This document shows, piece by piece, positions 22,423 to 34,323 of a DNA stretch of 64,000 nucleotides. Position numbers and translations under genes: made by a program. The notes under the pieces are model-generated. The model was not told the origin of the DNA, searched no databases, and saw only the letters and a program-made list of their open reading frames with translations. This stretch comes from Siphonodentalium dalli (Eukaryota > Mollusca > Scaphopoda > Gadilida > Siphonodentaliidae), in the NCBI GenBank assembly GCA_032622095.1, contig CP136061.1:134565587-134629586 (forward strand), given 5' to 3'. Each line of letters starts with the position of its first letter. Position 1 is the stretch's first letter.

Positions 22423-22806
22423 GGCTGGTGCAAACTAGAGCCCAATTGCTCAGCAATTTGGCTACAAGTGTGCGTGTCATTTTATGCGAGTCAAATTGCT
22501 CTGAACAATCGACCTCGCATATCAAGCACGTCTAATATTTTCTCGACCCATGAGGCAAATTGCCCAAGTGTGCACGGACGTGAGCCAGATTGCTGAGCTA
22601 CCAGTGGGAGTATAATCAATCAAATTATGATGTTGGTGTCATATACAAATCAACAAGCCTGCATGATGTGAGTGAGCACCTGTCGATAGTATAAGTCACA
22701 TGCTTACGGTTCATGGTGATAAGGTCAATAAGTGCTGAGCATTTTGACTTGCTATTGTGCGCGATACAGCGACTCCCGAGGAATTGGTCTCTGGTGTGCA
22801 CCAGCC
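22423..22806. mobile_element. TIR element with TTTAA duplication, superfamily unknown
   Basis: Ends GGCTGGTGCAAAC (left) and GTGTGCACCAGCC (right) are inverted with one mismatch, and both are bordered by TTTAA (22418-22422 and 22807-22811). The interior of 384 bp has repeated CAAATTGCTC / CAGATTGCTGAGC / CCCAATTGCTCAGC motifs in both orientations near the left side. The duplication could also be read as TTAA with one extra T. No ORF of note. Confidence 0.65.
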
Positions 22807-22974
22807 TTTAAAGGCACGGGCAGTGTTCGTTGCAGAAATATTCATATTTGTTCAAATGGCCATCAACAGAAGGAATAATAAAATATATATAGTTTTGTTC
22901 ATATGCCAAACATAATCAGCGCGTAAATGGTATATTGTCGTCAAGACGTAGGATGGTGTACGTAAACAAGAGCC

Positions 22975-23345
22975 TGCTCGTGTTACAAAAATGTGCTTCT
23001 GTTTACATAACACAGCGCAATTCTATTGGTTAATCACACACAAATGATATAAACGCTCTTTATTATTTCCATATCAGGAAAACAGTAACAAATAACGCTC
23101 TTTATGTTTACCATATCCAGACCTAAACAAAAGCCAGGAAACGTAACGTTTTTTGCTTTTGTTTACACAACAAAGGGGGGAAAATTTACAATAACATACT
23201 GTTTATGCCATATTTCTGATTGGTGTAAGAACAAAATTCAACAAAGTCTGTCTATATCTTACTATTCTTTCTGTTTATGGCGGTTTTTGATGGAGTTCAA
23301 TATTGTAACAGCATACCCACCGCCAACGCCGCCCGTATCTTTAAA
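22975..23345 (+). repeat. dispersed repeat family E, copy 2
   Basis: Shares CTGTTTACATAACACAGCG, TTCTGATTGGTGTAAGAAC and TTCTTTCTGTTTATGGCGG with copy 1. A second TTTGTTTACACAACAAAG inside suggests an internal duplication. Confidence 0.55.
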
Positions 23346-24057
23346 CAGTATAATACCACAGCGTTTATTAGTTGGAATTATGTTAAATGCAATTTTTTGA
23401 TATGGTTGACCAATAAATTCAAAGAATGGTATTAACATATTTTATTGGTTGCATGCACGCAATTAAATTTATGTCAAGAGCTCAACCAGCTGTGGCATAT
23501 AATTCACTCGTTCGCTTGTTTCAAATTGCATTTCAGAATCCGAGTTCTGTGATGTTAAAGCAAACCTACGCAGAGTTATCAACCAAACATAAGTCAAACT
23601 TCTAAGTCAAATAAACCAATAACTATGGTAAATATCATCAGTTAAATTCCCCGATTCAATGTCAAATACTATTTTGAGAAAATTCAATCACAAAACAAAT
23701 TTAATGGTGAACAAGCAACCATATTAAAGATGGTCTAGCTCTTCCTGTAACAAGTTTAATATAGTTTCCTGGGGGTAAATTATAAATATGATTTTGGAAG
23801 GCCCCTGTCTGAAACAGTTCTATCAATTAATATTGATTTTATTTCAAATTTTCTGGTATAATATACCGGTACATATAATCAATTTGTGATATATTACGAC
23901 TCGCATTCGTTATGAGCGCACCATGCAGGATAACCCTATCTAAAAATAGTAATGAAAAAATGCCCAACTTGATTATTGCATTATATAAGAAAATATCGAA
24001 ATAAAATCAATATTAATTGATAGAAGCATTTCTGGACTGGTGTTTTCGACCCATATG
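23346..24057. other. no gene seen
   Basis: AT-rich DNA with nothing recognised. Confidence 0.5.
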
Positions 24058-24185
24058 TACAGCTATGCCCTAAATAATCGACTGGTAAGAAGCCATATTT
24101 CTGACTAAATCCTGAAAAATTACCCATAATTCTTCTGTGGTTAAGGATTCGATTATTTAGGGCATTACCACCTGGCATTACTGTA
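24058..24185. mobile_element. MITE A, copy 9, left arm mostly deleted
   Basis: A left terminus resembling AGCTATGCCCTAAATAATCG jumps directly to the right arm at AAGCCATATTTC. The right terminus is partly duplicated (GGCATTACCACCTGGCATTA). Confidence 0.75.
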
Positions 24186-24369
24186 TATAAAACATATTTA
24201 GGAAGAGATAGGCCATCTTTGAAGGGCCTTCAAAATATGTTGATGTGGAATAACATTTAAGTCTCCAGCAACTATCATCAACAAGTACATGAACAAATAG
24301 ATTGAATTTGTTCTTATTTTCATTATTAATAACTCTCCAATATAAACGAGATTTCACAAGTTAAAACCA

Positions 24370-24525
24370 TTGTTATGTAAACATTTATACTGTTACATTG
24401 AAATTACTGATAAAAGTCCAATTAGTAAAAAAAGATACCAAAGTTCATAATTCCGACTAACATATTTGAACACGTTTATTGATGTTTGTTGACAAATCAC
24501 TGTAACAGTTTTGTTTACATAACAA
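24370..24525. repeat. inverted-repeat element M, copy 1
   Basis: TTGTTATGTAAACATTTATA followed by CTGTTACA on the left is mirrored by TGTAACAGTTTTGTTTACAT followed by AACAA on the right. A single arm with the same sequence lies at 59414-59453, so this is a dispersed sequence and not a chance hairpin. Confidence 0.6.
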
Positions 24526-24646
24526 TATGCGAATTTAATTATAGAAGAACTATCAATAATGAACAAGAGGTTGCACCACGGGTGCTGGGATATCCCCATG
24601 GTACAAATTGAAAAATGGGCAGGACGGAAACCAAATTGTGAATAAA

Positions 24647-26800
24647 TGAAAGTGTCAATGACACTGTAGCTCAACTTGGAAAGGGAATAATTTAATGTAT
24701 TACAGTCAATTGAGCGATTAGGAATGTGGAAAGTTGAATGTCTTATACTAGTTTATAGACATGAAGAGAAAAGTAAAATCCAAGATGGCTGCTGGCGGCC
24801 ATGTTTTTTGGCCGAATGACCCCAAAATGAGTCGTTCCCATCTACATGTCATCGTTAACATCCATGACAAATTTTATGATGATCAGACTAAAGGTACGAC
24901 CTGTAACCCATGCTAAAGAATTTAGTCATACAAAGAGTAAAATCCAAGATGGCTGCTGGCAGCCATGTTTTCGGCCGAATGACCCCAAAATGAGTCGTTT
25001 CCCATCTACATGTCGTCGTTAACATCCATGACAAATTTATGACGATCAGACTAAAGGTACGACCTGTAGCCCATGCTAAAGAATTTAGTCATACAAAGAG
25101 TAAAATCCAAGATGGCTGCAGGCGGCCATGTTTTTTGGCCAAATGACCCCAAAATTACTCATTCCCATCTACATGTCAATATTAACATCCATGACAAATT
25201 TCATGATGATCAGACGAAACGTACGACCTGTGGCCCGTGCTAATGGATTAAATTTTGAAATCCAAGATGGCCGCTGGCGGCCATGTTTTTTTGTCCAAAT
25301 GACCCCAAAATGACTCGTTCCCATTTACATTTCAATTTCAACAGCCATGACAAATTTATGATGATCAGACTAAAGGTACGACCTGTAGCCCGTGCTAAAG
25401 GATTTAGTCATACAAAGTGTAAAATCAAAGATGGCTGCTGGCGGCCATGTTTTTTGGCCGAATAACCCCAAAATGACTCGTTCCCATCTACATATAATTA
25501 TTAACATTCATGACAAATTTTATGATGATCAGACTAAAGGTACAACCTGTAGCCCGTGCTAAAGGATTTAGTCATCCAAGATGGCTGCTGGCGACCATGT
25601 TTTTTGGCCGAATGACCCCAATATTACTCGTTCCCATCTACATGTCATCGTTAACATCCATGACAAATTTTATGATGATCAGACTAAAGGTACGACCTGT
25701 AACCCATGCTAAAGAATTTAGTCATACAAAGAGTAAAATCCAAGATGGCTGCTGGCAGCCATGTTTTCGGCCGAATGACCCCAAAATGAGTCGTTTCCCA
25801 TCTACATGTCGTCGTTAACATCCATGACAAATTTATGACGATCAGACTAAAGGTACGACCTGTAGCCCATGCTAAAGAATTTAGTCATACAAAGAGTAAA
25901 ATCCAAGATGGCTGCAGGCGGCCATGTTTTTTGGCCAAATGACCCCAAAATTACTCATTCCCATCTACATGTCAATATTAACATCCATGACAAATTTCAT
26001 GATGATCAGACGAAACGTACGACCTGTGGCCCGTGCTAATGGATTAAATTTTGAAATCCAAGATGGCCGCTGGCGGCCATGTTTTTTTGTCCAAATGACC
26101 CCAAAATGACTCGTTCCCATTTACATTTCAATTTCAACAGCCATGACAAATTTATGATGATCAGACTAAAGGTACGACCTGTAGCCCGTGCTAAAGGATT
26201 TAGTCATACAAAGTGTAAAATCAAAGATGGCTGCTGGCGGCCATGTTTTTTGGCCGAATAACCCCAAAATGACTCGTTCCCATCTACATATAATTATTAA
26301 CATTCATGACAAATTTTATGATGATCAGACTAAAGGTACAACCTGTAGCCCGTGCTAAAGGATTTAGTCATCCAAGATGGCTGCTGGCGACCATGTTTTT
26401 TGGCCGAATGACCCCAATATTACTCGTTCCCATCTACATGTTATTGTTAACATCCATGACAAATTTTATGATGATCAGACCAAAGGTACGACCTGCAGCC
26501 CGTGCTAAAGAATTTAGTCATACAAAGAGTAAAATCCAAGATGGCTGCTGGCGGCCATGTTTGTTGGACGAATGCCCCCAAAATTACTCGTTCCAATCTA
26601 TATGTCAATATTATCATCCATGACAAATTTCATGATGATCAGACGAACAGTACGACATGTGGCCCGTGCTAATGGATTAAATTTTGAAATCCAAGATGGC
26701 CGCTGGCGGCCATGTTTTTTGTCCGAATGACCCCAAAATGACTCGTTCCCATCTACATTCCAATAGCCATGACAACTTTTATGATGATCAAACTAAAGGT
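24647..26800 (+). mobile_element. satellite-carrying Helentron-like element 1, 3' end missing
   Basis: Starts with AATGAAAGTGTCAATGACAC, then GTAGCTCAACTT, the 5' head shared with elements 2 and 3. From about 24770 it is a tandem array of about 159-bp monomers with landmarks AAAATCCAAGATGGCTGC, GGCGGCCATGTTTTTTGGCC, GACCCCAAAATGAC, CGTTCCCATCTACATGTC and GATGATCAGACTAAAGG. The stretch from about 24837 repeats at +796 bp (25633) without a difference I could find until about 26441; 796 bp is five monomers. The array breaks off at 26800 without the 3' hairpin seen in elements 2 and 3. Confidence 0.85.
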
Positions 26801-27316
26801 ACACTCACCCATATGCCATAAAATCGGCCAAAATCATTACTGTTCTCGAAAATGGTCCATACCCCATTTTCACCCCCTCGGCCTCGGGGTGGTACTCCCC
26901 GGGGGTGATGGGTGGGGTGGTTTGTTTCTACACCACCCATCCCATCAAATCGGCCAAAAGAGACATTTTTGAGAATAAGGAATGGGAAATAAGTTCCAAA
27001 TGTCATGTTTGTTTTTAAATGTTTGGGAACGCTGCCCACCCTTTTACAACATGTGTAGGTAGGTTCACTTATACAGATTTGTCTACACTTATGACACACT
27101 TATTGGACATTGGTAGTTTCGATATGTTCAGGTTTTCTGCTCACAGCTTCACACTCATATATTAAGCTTTGTCCTCTGACATGTGGCTTAATATTAAATA
27201 TGAACGTTTTCAATTATGAAATTATTTCGTTTTCGGTTATTTTAATTTTAATATAGTAATAAACTTAATTAATATTTTGTTCTAAAATAGCTAGAGGTGT
27301 GACTAAGGATTACCCA
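26801..27316. other. no gene; imperfect inverted repeat
   Basis: AAATCGGCCAAAA occurs twice (about 26821 and 26946) around a GC-rich patch. GATGGGTGGGGTGGT (about 26908) is largely complementary to ACCACCCATCCCATC (about 26932). This may be an element edge, which was not identified. Confidence 0.4.
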
Positions 27317-27341
27317 CCCCCCCCCCCCCCCCCCCCCCCCC
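27317..27341. repeat. poly-C tract
   Basis: A run of about 25 C after TTACCCA, followed by GGCCG. Confidence 0.9.
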
Positions 27342-27419
27342 GGCCGTGTTTTTAAAATACTAAGATGATTCACATGTCAGTAATCATTTAGTTAAAATAA
27401 TAACATAACAGTTTCCATT

Positions 27420-27790
27420 GTAAGTGCACAACAATAACACTAATATTAAACCTATTGACCGAATAAATGTAGGAATAAAAGTTCAGACAAAATTATGCAT
27501 GTTGCGAAAGTGTTCTAAGTCGAAAAAGGGGAATAACTCCACAAAAAAAGACATCATATTCACAGGTGCACAGGTTCCCATGGTACTTAATATCAGTGCC
27601 AAGTTTAAAAAGAATGCACTTAAAAATGTAGAAATAAAAGCTGGGACAAAATTATGCATGTTGCAAACAAATTTCTAAGTTGAAAAAGGGGGATAACTCC
27701 ACCAAAAATGTCGGACAGACGTCATAATTGCAGGTGCACAGGTTCCCATGGTACTAAATATATGTGCCAAGTTTAACAAGAATTCACCTA
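27420..27790 (+). repeat. about 190-bp tandem repeat, two units
   Basis: CAAAATTATGCATGTTGC, AAAAAGGGGGATAACTCCAC and GGTGCACAGGTTCCCATGG each occur twice about 190 bp apart. It directly precedes the 5' head of element 2. It looks like the core repeat of another non-autonomous element. Confidence 0.65.
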
Positions 27791-27792
27791 AT

Positions 27793-29826
27793 GAAAGTGT
27801 CAATGACACTGCAGCTCAACTTAGGTAGGGGAATAATTTAATGGTTGACAGTAAATGGAGGAATAGGAAAGGTGAAATGTTTAAGTAAGACAAGATGTAC
27901 ATGTCAATATCAACATTCATGACAAGTTTCATAATGATCGGATCAGGGATGTGGTGAGTATGGTGTGCCAAAGGATTTAGTGATGCAAAGAATAAATTCT
28001 AAAATGGTTGACAGTAAATGGAGGAATAGGAAAGGTGCTAATTGAAATGTCTAACCTGCGCCAAAGGATTTAGTGGTGCAAAGAGTAAAATACAAGATGG
28101 CTGCTGGCGGCCATGTTTTTGGCCAATTGACCCCAAAAGGACTCGTTCCCATCTACGTGTCATTGTTAACATCCATGACAAATTTTATGAAGATCTGACC
28201 AAAGCTACGACCTACAAACTTCATGATGAACAGACGAACAGTACGACCTGTAGACCGCGACAATGGATTCAATTTTGAAATCAAAAATGGCCCGCGCGAA
28301 AGGATTTAGTCATGCAAAGAGTAAAATCCAAGATGGCTGCTGGCGGCCATGTTTTTGGACAGAATGACCCCAAAACGACTCGTTCCCATCTACATGTCAT
28401 TGTTATCATCCATGACAAATTTCATGACCATCTGACCAAAGCTACGACCTGTAGCCCGCACCATGCAAAGAGTAAAATCCAAGATAGCTGCTGGCGGCCA
28501 TGTTTTTTGGCCGAACGACCCCAAAATCACTCGTTCCCATCTACATGTCAATATTAACATCCATGACAAATTTCATGATGATCAGACGAACAGTACGACC
28601 TGTAGCCCGCGCCAATGGATTGAAACTTGAAATCCAAGATGGCTGCCAGCGGCCATGTTTTTTGTCCGAATGACCCCAAAATGACTCATTCCCATCTACA
28701 TGTCAATGTCAACATTCATGACAAATTTCATAAAGATTAGACCAAGGTACGACCTGTAGCCCGCGCCAAAGGATTTAGTCATGCAAAGAGTAAAATCCAA
28801 AATGGCTGCTTGCGGCCATGTTTTTCGGCCGAACGACCCCAAAATGACTCGTTCCCATCTACATGTCATTGTTAACATCCATGACAAATTTCATGATCTT
28901 CCGATCAAAGCTACGACCTGTAGCCCGCGCCAAAGGATTTAGTCATGCAAAGAGTAAAATCGAAGATGGCTGCTGGCGGCCATGTTTTTTGGCCGAACGA
29001 CCCCAAAATCACTCGTTCCCATCTACATGTCAATATTAACATCCATGACAAATTTCATGATGATCAGACGAACAGTACGACCTGTAGCCCGCGCCAATGG
29101 ATTGAATTTTGAAATCTAAGATGGCCACCAGCAGCCATGTTTTTTGGCCGAATGACCCCGCAATGATTAGTTCCCATCTACATGTCAATGTCAACATTCA
29201 TGACAAATTTCATAAAGATTAGACCAAAGGTACAACCTGTAGCCGGCGCCAAACGATTTAGTCATGCAAAGAGTAAAATCCAAGATGGCTGCTGGTGGCC
29301 ATGTTTTTTGGCCGAACGACTCCAAAATCACTCGTTCCCATCTACATGTCAGTGTTAACATCCATGACAAATTTCATAAACTTCCGACCAACGCAACGAC
29401 CTGTAGCCCGCGCCAAAGGATTTAGTCATACAAAGAGTAAAATCCAAGATGGCTGCTGGCAGCCATGTTTTTTGGCCGAACAACCCCAAAATCACTCGTG
29501 CCCATCTACATGTCATTATTAACATCCATGACAAATTTTATGATGATCAGACGAACAGTACGACCTGTAGCCCGCGCCAATGGATTGAATCTTGAAATCC
29601 AAGATGGCTGCCAGCGGCCATGTTTTTTGGCCGAATGACCCCAAAATGACTCGTTCCCATCTACATGTCAATGTCAACATTCATGACAAAATTCATAAAG
29701 ATCAGACCAAAGGTACGACCTGTAGCCCGCGCCAAAGGAAATTGTTGACGGACACACGCACACACGGACGACGGACGCCAAACCATGGCAATAGCTCAAA
29801 CTTACAAAAGTAAGTTGAGCTAAAAA
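27793..29826 (+). mobile_element. satellite-carrying Helentron-like element 2, both ends present
   Basis: 5' head: GAAAGTGTCAATGACACTGC, then AGCTCAACTTAGGTAGGGG and a unique segment of about 250 bp, part of which (TTGACAGTAAATGGAGG) is repeated. Core: about ten monomers of near 161 bp from about 28080 to 29740. 3' tail: ATTGTTGACGGACACACGC, GACGACGGACGCC, then the terminal hairpin AGCTCAAACTTAC / GTAAGTTGAGCT (about 29793-29823). The 5' AGCTCAACTTA and 3' TAAGTTGAGCT are inverted. A hairpin 3' end with subterminal inverted repeats and central tandem repeats is the known plan of Helentron-derived non-autonomous elements; that class is inferred. No ORF of a Rep/helicase is present. Confidence 0.75.
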
Positions 29827-29849
29827 TGTGACAAATTACTTGTCAATTC

Positions 29850-30450
29850 TAACGAACGATGGACAGAAATCCAACATTTTCAGATAAAGAAAGAGGGATA
29901 CCTCTTGAACGGAAAATGCGAACAACATCAATAAATTTGAAAGCGCTCATGATGCCAAACCTGCATACCAATCCAATAACCCATGGTTGAGAAAGAAGAG
30001 CGGACGGACGGAAATCCAACATTTTCAGATAAACAAAGACGGATAACTCTGGAACGAAAAATGTGAACAACATCAATGAACCCTCTTTTGAAAGCCCTCC
30101 TGATGCAAAACCTGCATACTAAATTTCATCAAGATCGAAAACCCATGGTTGAAGTATATGAGCGGACGGACACAAATCCAACATTTTCAGATAAACAAAG
30201 ATGGATAATTTAACTCTGGAACGAAAAATGTGAATAACATCAATGAACCCTCTTTTGAAAGCCCTCCTGATGCCAAACATGCATACTAAATTTCATTTAG
30301 ATCCGATCTCACATGGCTGAGATATATAAGCAGACAACAGATGTACGGACAGACGTCAGACAGCTACACAGACAGATGGACGGTATGACGGACGCATGTA
30401 ATCCAGTATACCCCCATCTTTTGGCATGGAATTACTTTTTACCCACTGCT
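29850..30450 (+). mobile_element. second rolling-circle-like repeat block
   Basis: About three units of roughly 150-163 bp: AAATCCAACATTTTCAGATA, GGATAACTCTGGAACG, AACAACATCAATGAACCC, AAAGCCCTCCTGATGC and a CGGACGGAC junction. The last unit runs into ACGGACAGACGTCAGACAGC, GACGGACGCATG and CCAGTATACCCCC. A GACGGACG-rich run near the 3' side is also found in elements 2 and 3, so this may be the 3' half of a related element. The exact end is not certain. Confidence 0.6.
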
Positions 30451-30457
30451 AGTGCCT

Positions 30458-30602
30458 TTAACCCTTTCAGTGCCAAGTCCGATTTTTGTATCAACCCATA
30501 TTTCCATATCAATGTATCACATTATTATAATCAATAAATTTGAAAAATTATCAAGGAAATATGGGTTGATACAAAAATCGGACTTGGCACTGAAAGGGTT
30601 AA
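30458..30602. mobile_element. piggyBac-like palindromic MITE
   Basis: 145-bp element bounded by TTAA (30458-30461 and 30599-30602). The inverted arms of more than 40 bp begin CCCTTTCAGTGCCAAGTCCG and continue through TTTTTGTATCAACCC to ATATTTCC. TTAA duplications with CCC-starting termini fit the piggyBac superfamily. The arms are nearly identical and the spacer is about 50 bp, so there is no coding capacity. Confidence 0.85.
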
Positions 30603-30848
30603 TAGGTGCAGTTGTCATTTAAGAATGAAAAAAGTTTCTAAACCAAAATTTGGGCAACAATTCTTTACTGGTCATCGATCAATCGGTCAAAAGATTTCAA
30701 AGTCAAATTCAATATATATTGATAACAAGATTCTGGTTTTTCATTATTTTGAGGACCAATTTAAATTGCTGAATCTCTGCCGCTAATGATGATAATTCAT
30801 TGTATTCCCAATTTATATCCTTAAAAGTTTGTCTCTGAAATCAGTATA

Positions 30849-31031
30849 TACAGTTAAGGCCCTAAATAATTGACACCTTAACCACAGCAGAATTATGGGT
30901 AATTTTTCAGGATTTAGTCGGAAATATGGCGTGTTGCCATTCATAGGAAAGCCATATTTCCGACTGAGTCCTGAAAAATTACCCATAATTCTGCTCTGGT
31001 TAAGGAGTCGATTATTTACGACATTACTGTT
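30849..31031. mobile_element. palindromic MITE A, copy 10
   Basis: Left TA and CAGTTAAGGCCCTAAATAAT; right GATTATTTACGACATTACTG. The loop is nearly absent (ATAGGAAAGCC), about 30 bp shorter than in the type copy. Confidence 0.8.
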
Positions 31032-31353
31032 CAGTAAAGGGCATTACATTAAAAAGTTATCCTAAGCAAACTTCAACCTTTTGATCTGGGATTTTTTAGT
31101 GTTCTCCCAATGTGATTGACCCCTCACTGGTGATGCAATAAACTCTGACCCCCTGGGAAAATCAGCATTTGGGGAAAAAAATATTTGACAGTTCCCAGGC
31201 TAGAATATTTTGAGCAAATTCAGCCACATTCCAACTTTGGTCATGACCAGAGAGACTCTGAAAATGGAGTTATTATCTGAGCCAAGAAATTGAACTGAAA
31301 AAGCTGAGCTTACTGTTGTATACCAGAAATGAAAATTGAGAATATATTCCAAT
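31032..31353. other. no gene seen
   Basis: A 50-bp stretch (GATGCAATAAACTCTGACCC then CCTGG, about 31131-31160) has a diverged partner near 35190-35220. Nothing else was recognised. Confidence 0.4.
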
Positions 31354-34323
31354 GAAAGTGTCAATGACACTGTAGCTCAACTTAGGTAGGGGAATAATTT
31401 AATGGTTGACAGTAAATGGAGGAATAGGAAAGGTGCTAATAGAAATGTCTAACCTGCTCCAAAGGATTTATTGATGCAAAGAGTAAAATACAAGATGGCT
31501 GCTGGTGGCCATTTTTTTTGGCCAATTGACCCCAAAAGAACTCGTTCCCATCTACGTATAATTGTTAACATCCATGACAAATTTTATGAAGATCTGACCA
31601 AAGCTACGACCTACAAATTTCATGATGATCAGACGAACAGTATGACCTGTAGACCGCCCCAATGGATTGAATTTTGAAATCCAAGATGGCCGCTGGCAGC
31701 CATGTTTTTTGGCCGAATGACCCCACAATGATTCGTTCCCATCTGCATGTCAATGTCAACATTCATGACAAATTTCATAAAGATCAGACCAAATGTACGA
31801 CCTGTAGCCCGCGCCAAAGGATTTAGTCATGCAAATAGTAAAATCCAAGATGGCTGCTGGCGGCCATGTTTTTCGGCCGAACGACCCCAAAATTACTCGT
31901 TCCCATCTACATGTCATTGATAACATCCATGACAAATTTCATGATGTTCCGATCAAAGCTACGACCTGTAGCCCGCGCCAAAGGATTTAGTCATGCAAAG
32001 AGTAAAATCCAAGATGGCTGCTGGCGGCCATGTTTATTGGCCGAACGACCCCAAAATCACTCGTTCCCATCTACATGTCAATATTAACATCCATGACAAA
32101 TTTCATGATGTTCAGACGAACAGTACGACCTGTAGCCCGCGACAATGGATTGAATTTTGAAATCAAAGATGGCTGCCAGCGGCCATGTTTTTTGGCCGAA
32201 TGACCCCCACAATGATTCGTTCCCATCTACATGTCAATGTCAACATTCATGACAAATTTCATAAAGATTAGACCAAAGGTACAACCTGTAGCCCGCGCCA
32301 AAGGATTTAGTCATGCAAAGAGTAAAATCCAAGATGGCTGCTGGCGAACATGTTTTTCGGCCGAACGACCCCAAAATCACTCGTTCCCATCTACATGTCA
32401 TTGTTAACATCCATGACAAATTTCATGATGTTCCGATCAAAGCTGCGACCTGTAGCCCGCGCCAAAGGATTTAGTCATGCAAAGAGTAAAATCCAAGATG
32501 GCTGCTGGCGGCCATGTTTATTGGCCGAACGACCCCAAAATGACTCGTTCCCATCTACATGTCAATATTAACATCCATGACAAATTTCATGATGATCAGA
32601 CGAACAGTACGACCTGTAGCCCGCGCCAATGGATTGAATTTTGAAATCAAAGATGGCCACCAGCGGCCATGTTTTTTGGCCGAATGACCCCCACAATGAT
32701 TCGTTCCCATCTACATGTCAATGTCAACATTCATGACAAATTTCATAAAGATTAGACCAAAGGTACAACCTGTAGCCCGCGCCAAAGGATTTAGTCATGC
32801 AAAGAGTAAAATCCAAGATGGCTGCTGGCGGCCATGTTTTTTGGCCGAACGACACCAAAATCACTCGTTCCCATCTACATGTCATTGTTAACATCCATGA
32901 CAAATTTCATGATGTTCCGATCAAAGCTACGACCTGTAGCCCGCGCCAAAGGATTTAGTCATGCAAAGAGTAAAATCCAAGATGGCTGCTGGCGGCCATG
33001 TTTATTGGCCGAACGACCCCAAAATGACTTGTTCCCATCTACATGTCAATATTAACATCCATGACAAATTTCATGATGATCAGACGAACAGTACGACCTG
33101 TAGCCCGCGCCAATGGATTGAATTTTGAAATCTAAGATGGCCGCCAGCGGCCATGTTTTTTGGCCGAATGACCCCCACAATGATTCGTTCCCATCTACAT
33201 GTCAATGTCAACATTCATGACAAATTTCATAAAGATTAGACCAAAGGTACAACCTGTAGCCCGCGCCAAAGGATTTAGTCATGCAAAGAGTAAAATCCAA
33301 GATGGCTGCTGGCGGCCATGTTTTTCGGCCGAACGACCCCAAAATCACTCGTTCCCATCTACATGTCATTGTTAACATCCATGACAAATTTCATGATGTT
33401 CCGATCAAAGCAACGACCTGTAGCCCGCGCCAAAGGATTTAGTCATGCAAAGAGTAAAATCTAAGATGGCTGCTGGCGGCCATGTTTATTGGCCGAACGA
33501 CCCCAAAATGACTCGTTCCCATCTACATGTCAATATTAAAATCCATGACAAATTTCATGATGATCAGACGAACAGTACGACCTGTAGCCCGCGCCAATGG
33601 ATTGAATTTTGAAATCTAAGATGGCCACCAGCGGCCATGTTTTTTGGCCGAATGACCCCCACAATGATTCGTTCCCATCTACATGTCAATGTCAACATTC
33701 ATGACAAATTTCATAAAGATTAGACCAAAGGTACAACCTGTAGCCCGCGCCAAAGGATTTAGTCATGCAAAGAGTAAAATCCAAGATGGCTGCTGGCGGC
33801 CATGTTTTTTGGCCGAACGACACCAAAATCACTCGTTCCCATCTACATAACAGTGTTAACATCCATGACAAATTTCATAAACTTCCGACCAAAACAACGA
33901 CCTGTAGCCCGCGCCAAAGGATTTAGTCATGCAAAGAGTAAAATCCAAGATGGCTGCTGGCAGCCATGTTTTTTGGCCGAACGACCCCAAAATCACTCGT
34001 TCCCATCTACATGTCATTATTAACATCAATGGCAAATTTCATGATGATCAGATGAACAGTACGACCTGTAGGCCTCGCCAATGGATTGAATCTTGAAATC
34101 CAAGATGGCTGCCAGCGGCCATGTTTTTTGGCCGAATGACCCCAAAATGACTCGTTCCCATCTACATGTCAATGTCAACATTCATGACAAATTTCATGAA
34201 GATCAGACCAAAGGTACAACCTGTAGCCCGCGCCAAAGGAAATTGTTGACGGACACACGCACACACAGACGACGGACGCCAAACCATGGCAATAGCTCAA
34301 ACTTACAAAAGTAAGTTGAGCTA
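31354..34323 (+). mobile_element. satellite-carrying Helentron-like element 3, with 484-bp higher-order repeat
   Basis: The same 5' head and 3' hairpin tail as element 2, with a longer core of about 17 monomers. Three monomer types alternate. Type a has TTTCGGCC/TTTTTGGCC plus GATGTTCCGATCAAAGC, type b has TTTATTGGCCGAACGACC plus GATGATCAGACGAACAG, and type c has GGCCACCAGCGGCC plus AAGATTAGACCAAAGG. Equivalent positions recur at 31866, 32350, 32834 and 33802, that is at exact multiples of 484 bp. The last 500 bp is nearly the same as the last 500 bp of element 2. Confidence 0.85.

Noticed and set aside
21983-22535. ORFs reading SVICRMRSPEGEFSDAI on both strands
   Set aside because: They are the hairpin arms of foldback element C; the same peptide occurs at 4591-4860, 22289-22525 and 36310-36507.
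25128-34314. Many 60-105-codon ORFs with repeated peptide sequence across the 160-bp arrays
   Set aside because: They arise because each monomer lacks stops in a frame. The monomer length is not a multiple of three and identical peptides recur with the repeats, so they are satellite artefacts.
24647-34323. CRISPR-like regular repeats
   Set aside because: The units are contiguous 159-161-bp satellite monomers without unique spacers, in eukaryotic DNA.
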